A DNA stretch of 64,000 nt. Source: Natronorubrum thiooxidans (GTDB taxonomy: Archaea > Halobacteriota > Halobacteria > Halobacteriales > Natrialbaceae). The first letter of the stretch is position 1. The number at the start of each line of letters is the position of its first letter. The notes below the pieces were generated by a model. The model saw nothing but the letters and a program-made list of their open reading frames with translations. It ran no database searches and was not told the DNA's origin. Shown one piece after another: positions 63,913-64,000 of this stretch. A program made the translations under genes and the position numbers. Where the stretch lies: assembly GCF_900156475.1 (NCBI RefSeq), contig NZ_FTNR01000011.1, forward strand, positions 80,787-144,786, given 5' to 3'.

Positions 63913-64000
63913 AAGGAAATGAGGATCCTACCCCTGCGGTCCGCCGTACAGATGGGATCTGATGTTAGCCTTGGTAGTTCGGTGACGCCTGATCGGTCGT
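63913..64000 (+). other. rRNA operon leader, start of the 16S precursor
   Basis: Between P3 and the window edge there is no ORF. It is the beginning of the transcribed leader whose processing stem and 16S rRNA should follow. Assignment rests on the promoters upstream, not on rRNA sequence itself. Confidence 0.55.

Overview
The window comes from the chromosome of an extremely halophilic archaeon (class Halobacteria). The evidence is high GC, strongly acidic proteins, a halophilic [2Fe-2S] ferredoxin, PGF-CTERM and Tat-lipobox export signals, leaderless genes with TATA boxes about 25-35 nt before the start codon, and a multi-promoter rRNA leader of haloarchaeal type at the right edge. The very high density of CTCGAG, inside and outside genes, suggests the Natrinema/Haloterrigena/Natronorubrum side of the class; that placement is a guess.

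Layout. 1-1010: a cut-off Cys-rich protein and a PAP2 phosphatase. 1372-6697: a nucleotide-sugar cluster (epimerase, sugar-1-P nucleotidyltransferase, UDP-sugar 6-dehydrogenase, second epimerase), probably for N-glycan or surface polysaccharide. The dehydrogenase gene is split by a 1,120-bp IS with an 8-bp target duplication. 6700-11127: accessory, partly decayed DNA with a degenerate membrane hydrolase, a PRC-barrel protein, two winged-helix proteins, a 153-bp structured repeat and a coiled-coil gene pair. 11128-14124: two surface proteins, one with PKD and PGF-CTERM. 14625-21608: ferredoxin, two PiT phosphate permeases, UspA, an octapeptide-repeat membrane protein and an SLC13/RCK transporter.

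21729-29859 holds core genes: hisA, Mn-pyrophosphatase, TrkH, hisB, an HTH-ACT regulator and an IMPACT protein. 30003-34220 is a TAXI-type TRAP transporter operon. 34660-46381 has a cupin, upp, a third PiT permease, trpS, an alkyltransferase, an OCD/alanine dehydrogenase homologue, a divergent tubulin/FtsZ-family gene, the tRNA-splicing endonuclease, a NucS-N/zinc-finger fusion and a stand-alone Lrp-type effector domain. 46438-50588 is a block of secreted and membrane proteins, including a membrane-tethered winged-helix protein. 50849-56000 has a DJ-1/PfpI protein, a HAD hydrolase, a Ski2/Hel308-type helicase and two membrane proteins.

56169-62538 is a full lipoate-dependent 2-oxoacid dehydrogenase module (lipA, E1alpha, E1beta, E2, E3). 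A winged-helix/membrane protein pair follows. The window ends inside an rRNA operon promoter and leader region, with 16S rRNA expected just beyond the right edge.

The items I find most worth a second look are the IS palindromes, the octapeptide-repeat protein, the structured repeat at 8306-8458, the NucS-N/zinc-finger fusion and the membrane-tethered regulator. I did not find anything I would firmly call a new defence or mobile system. All family names rest on motif recognition, since no database search was possible.
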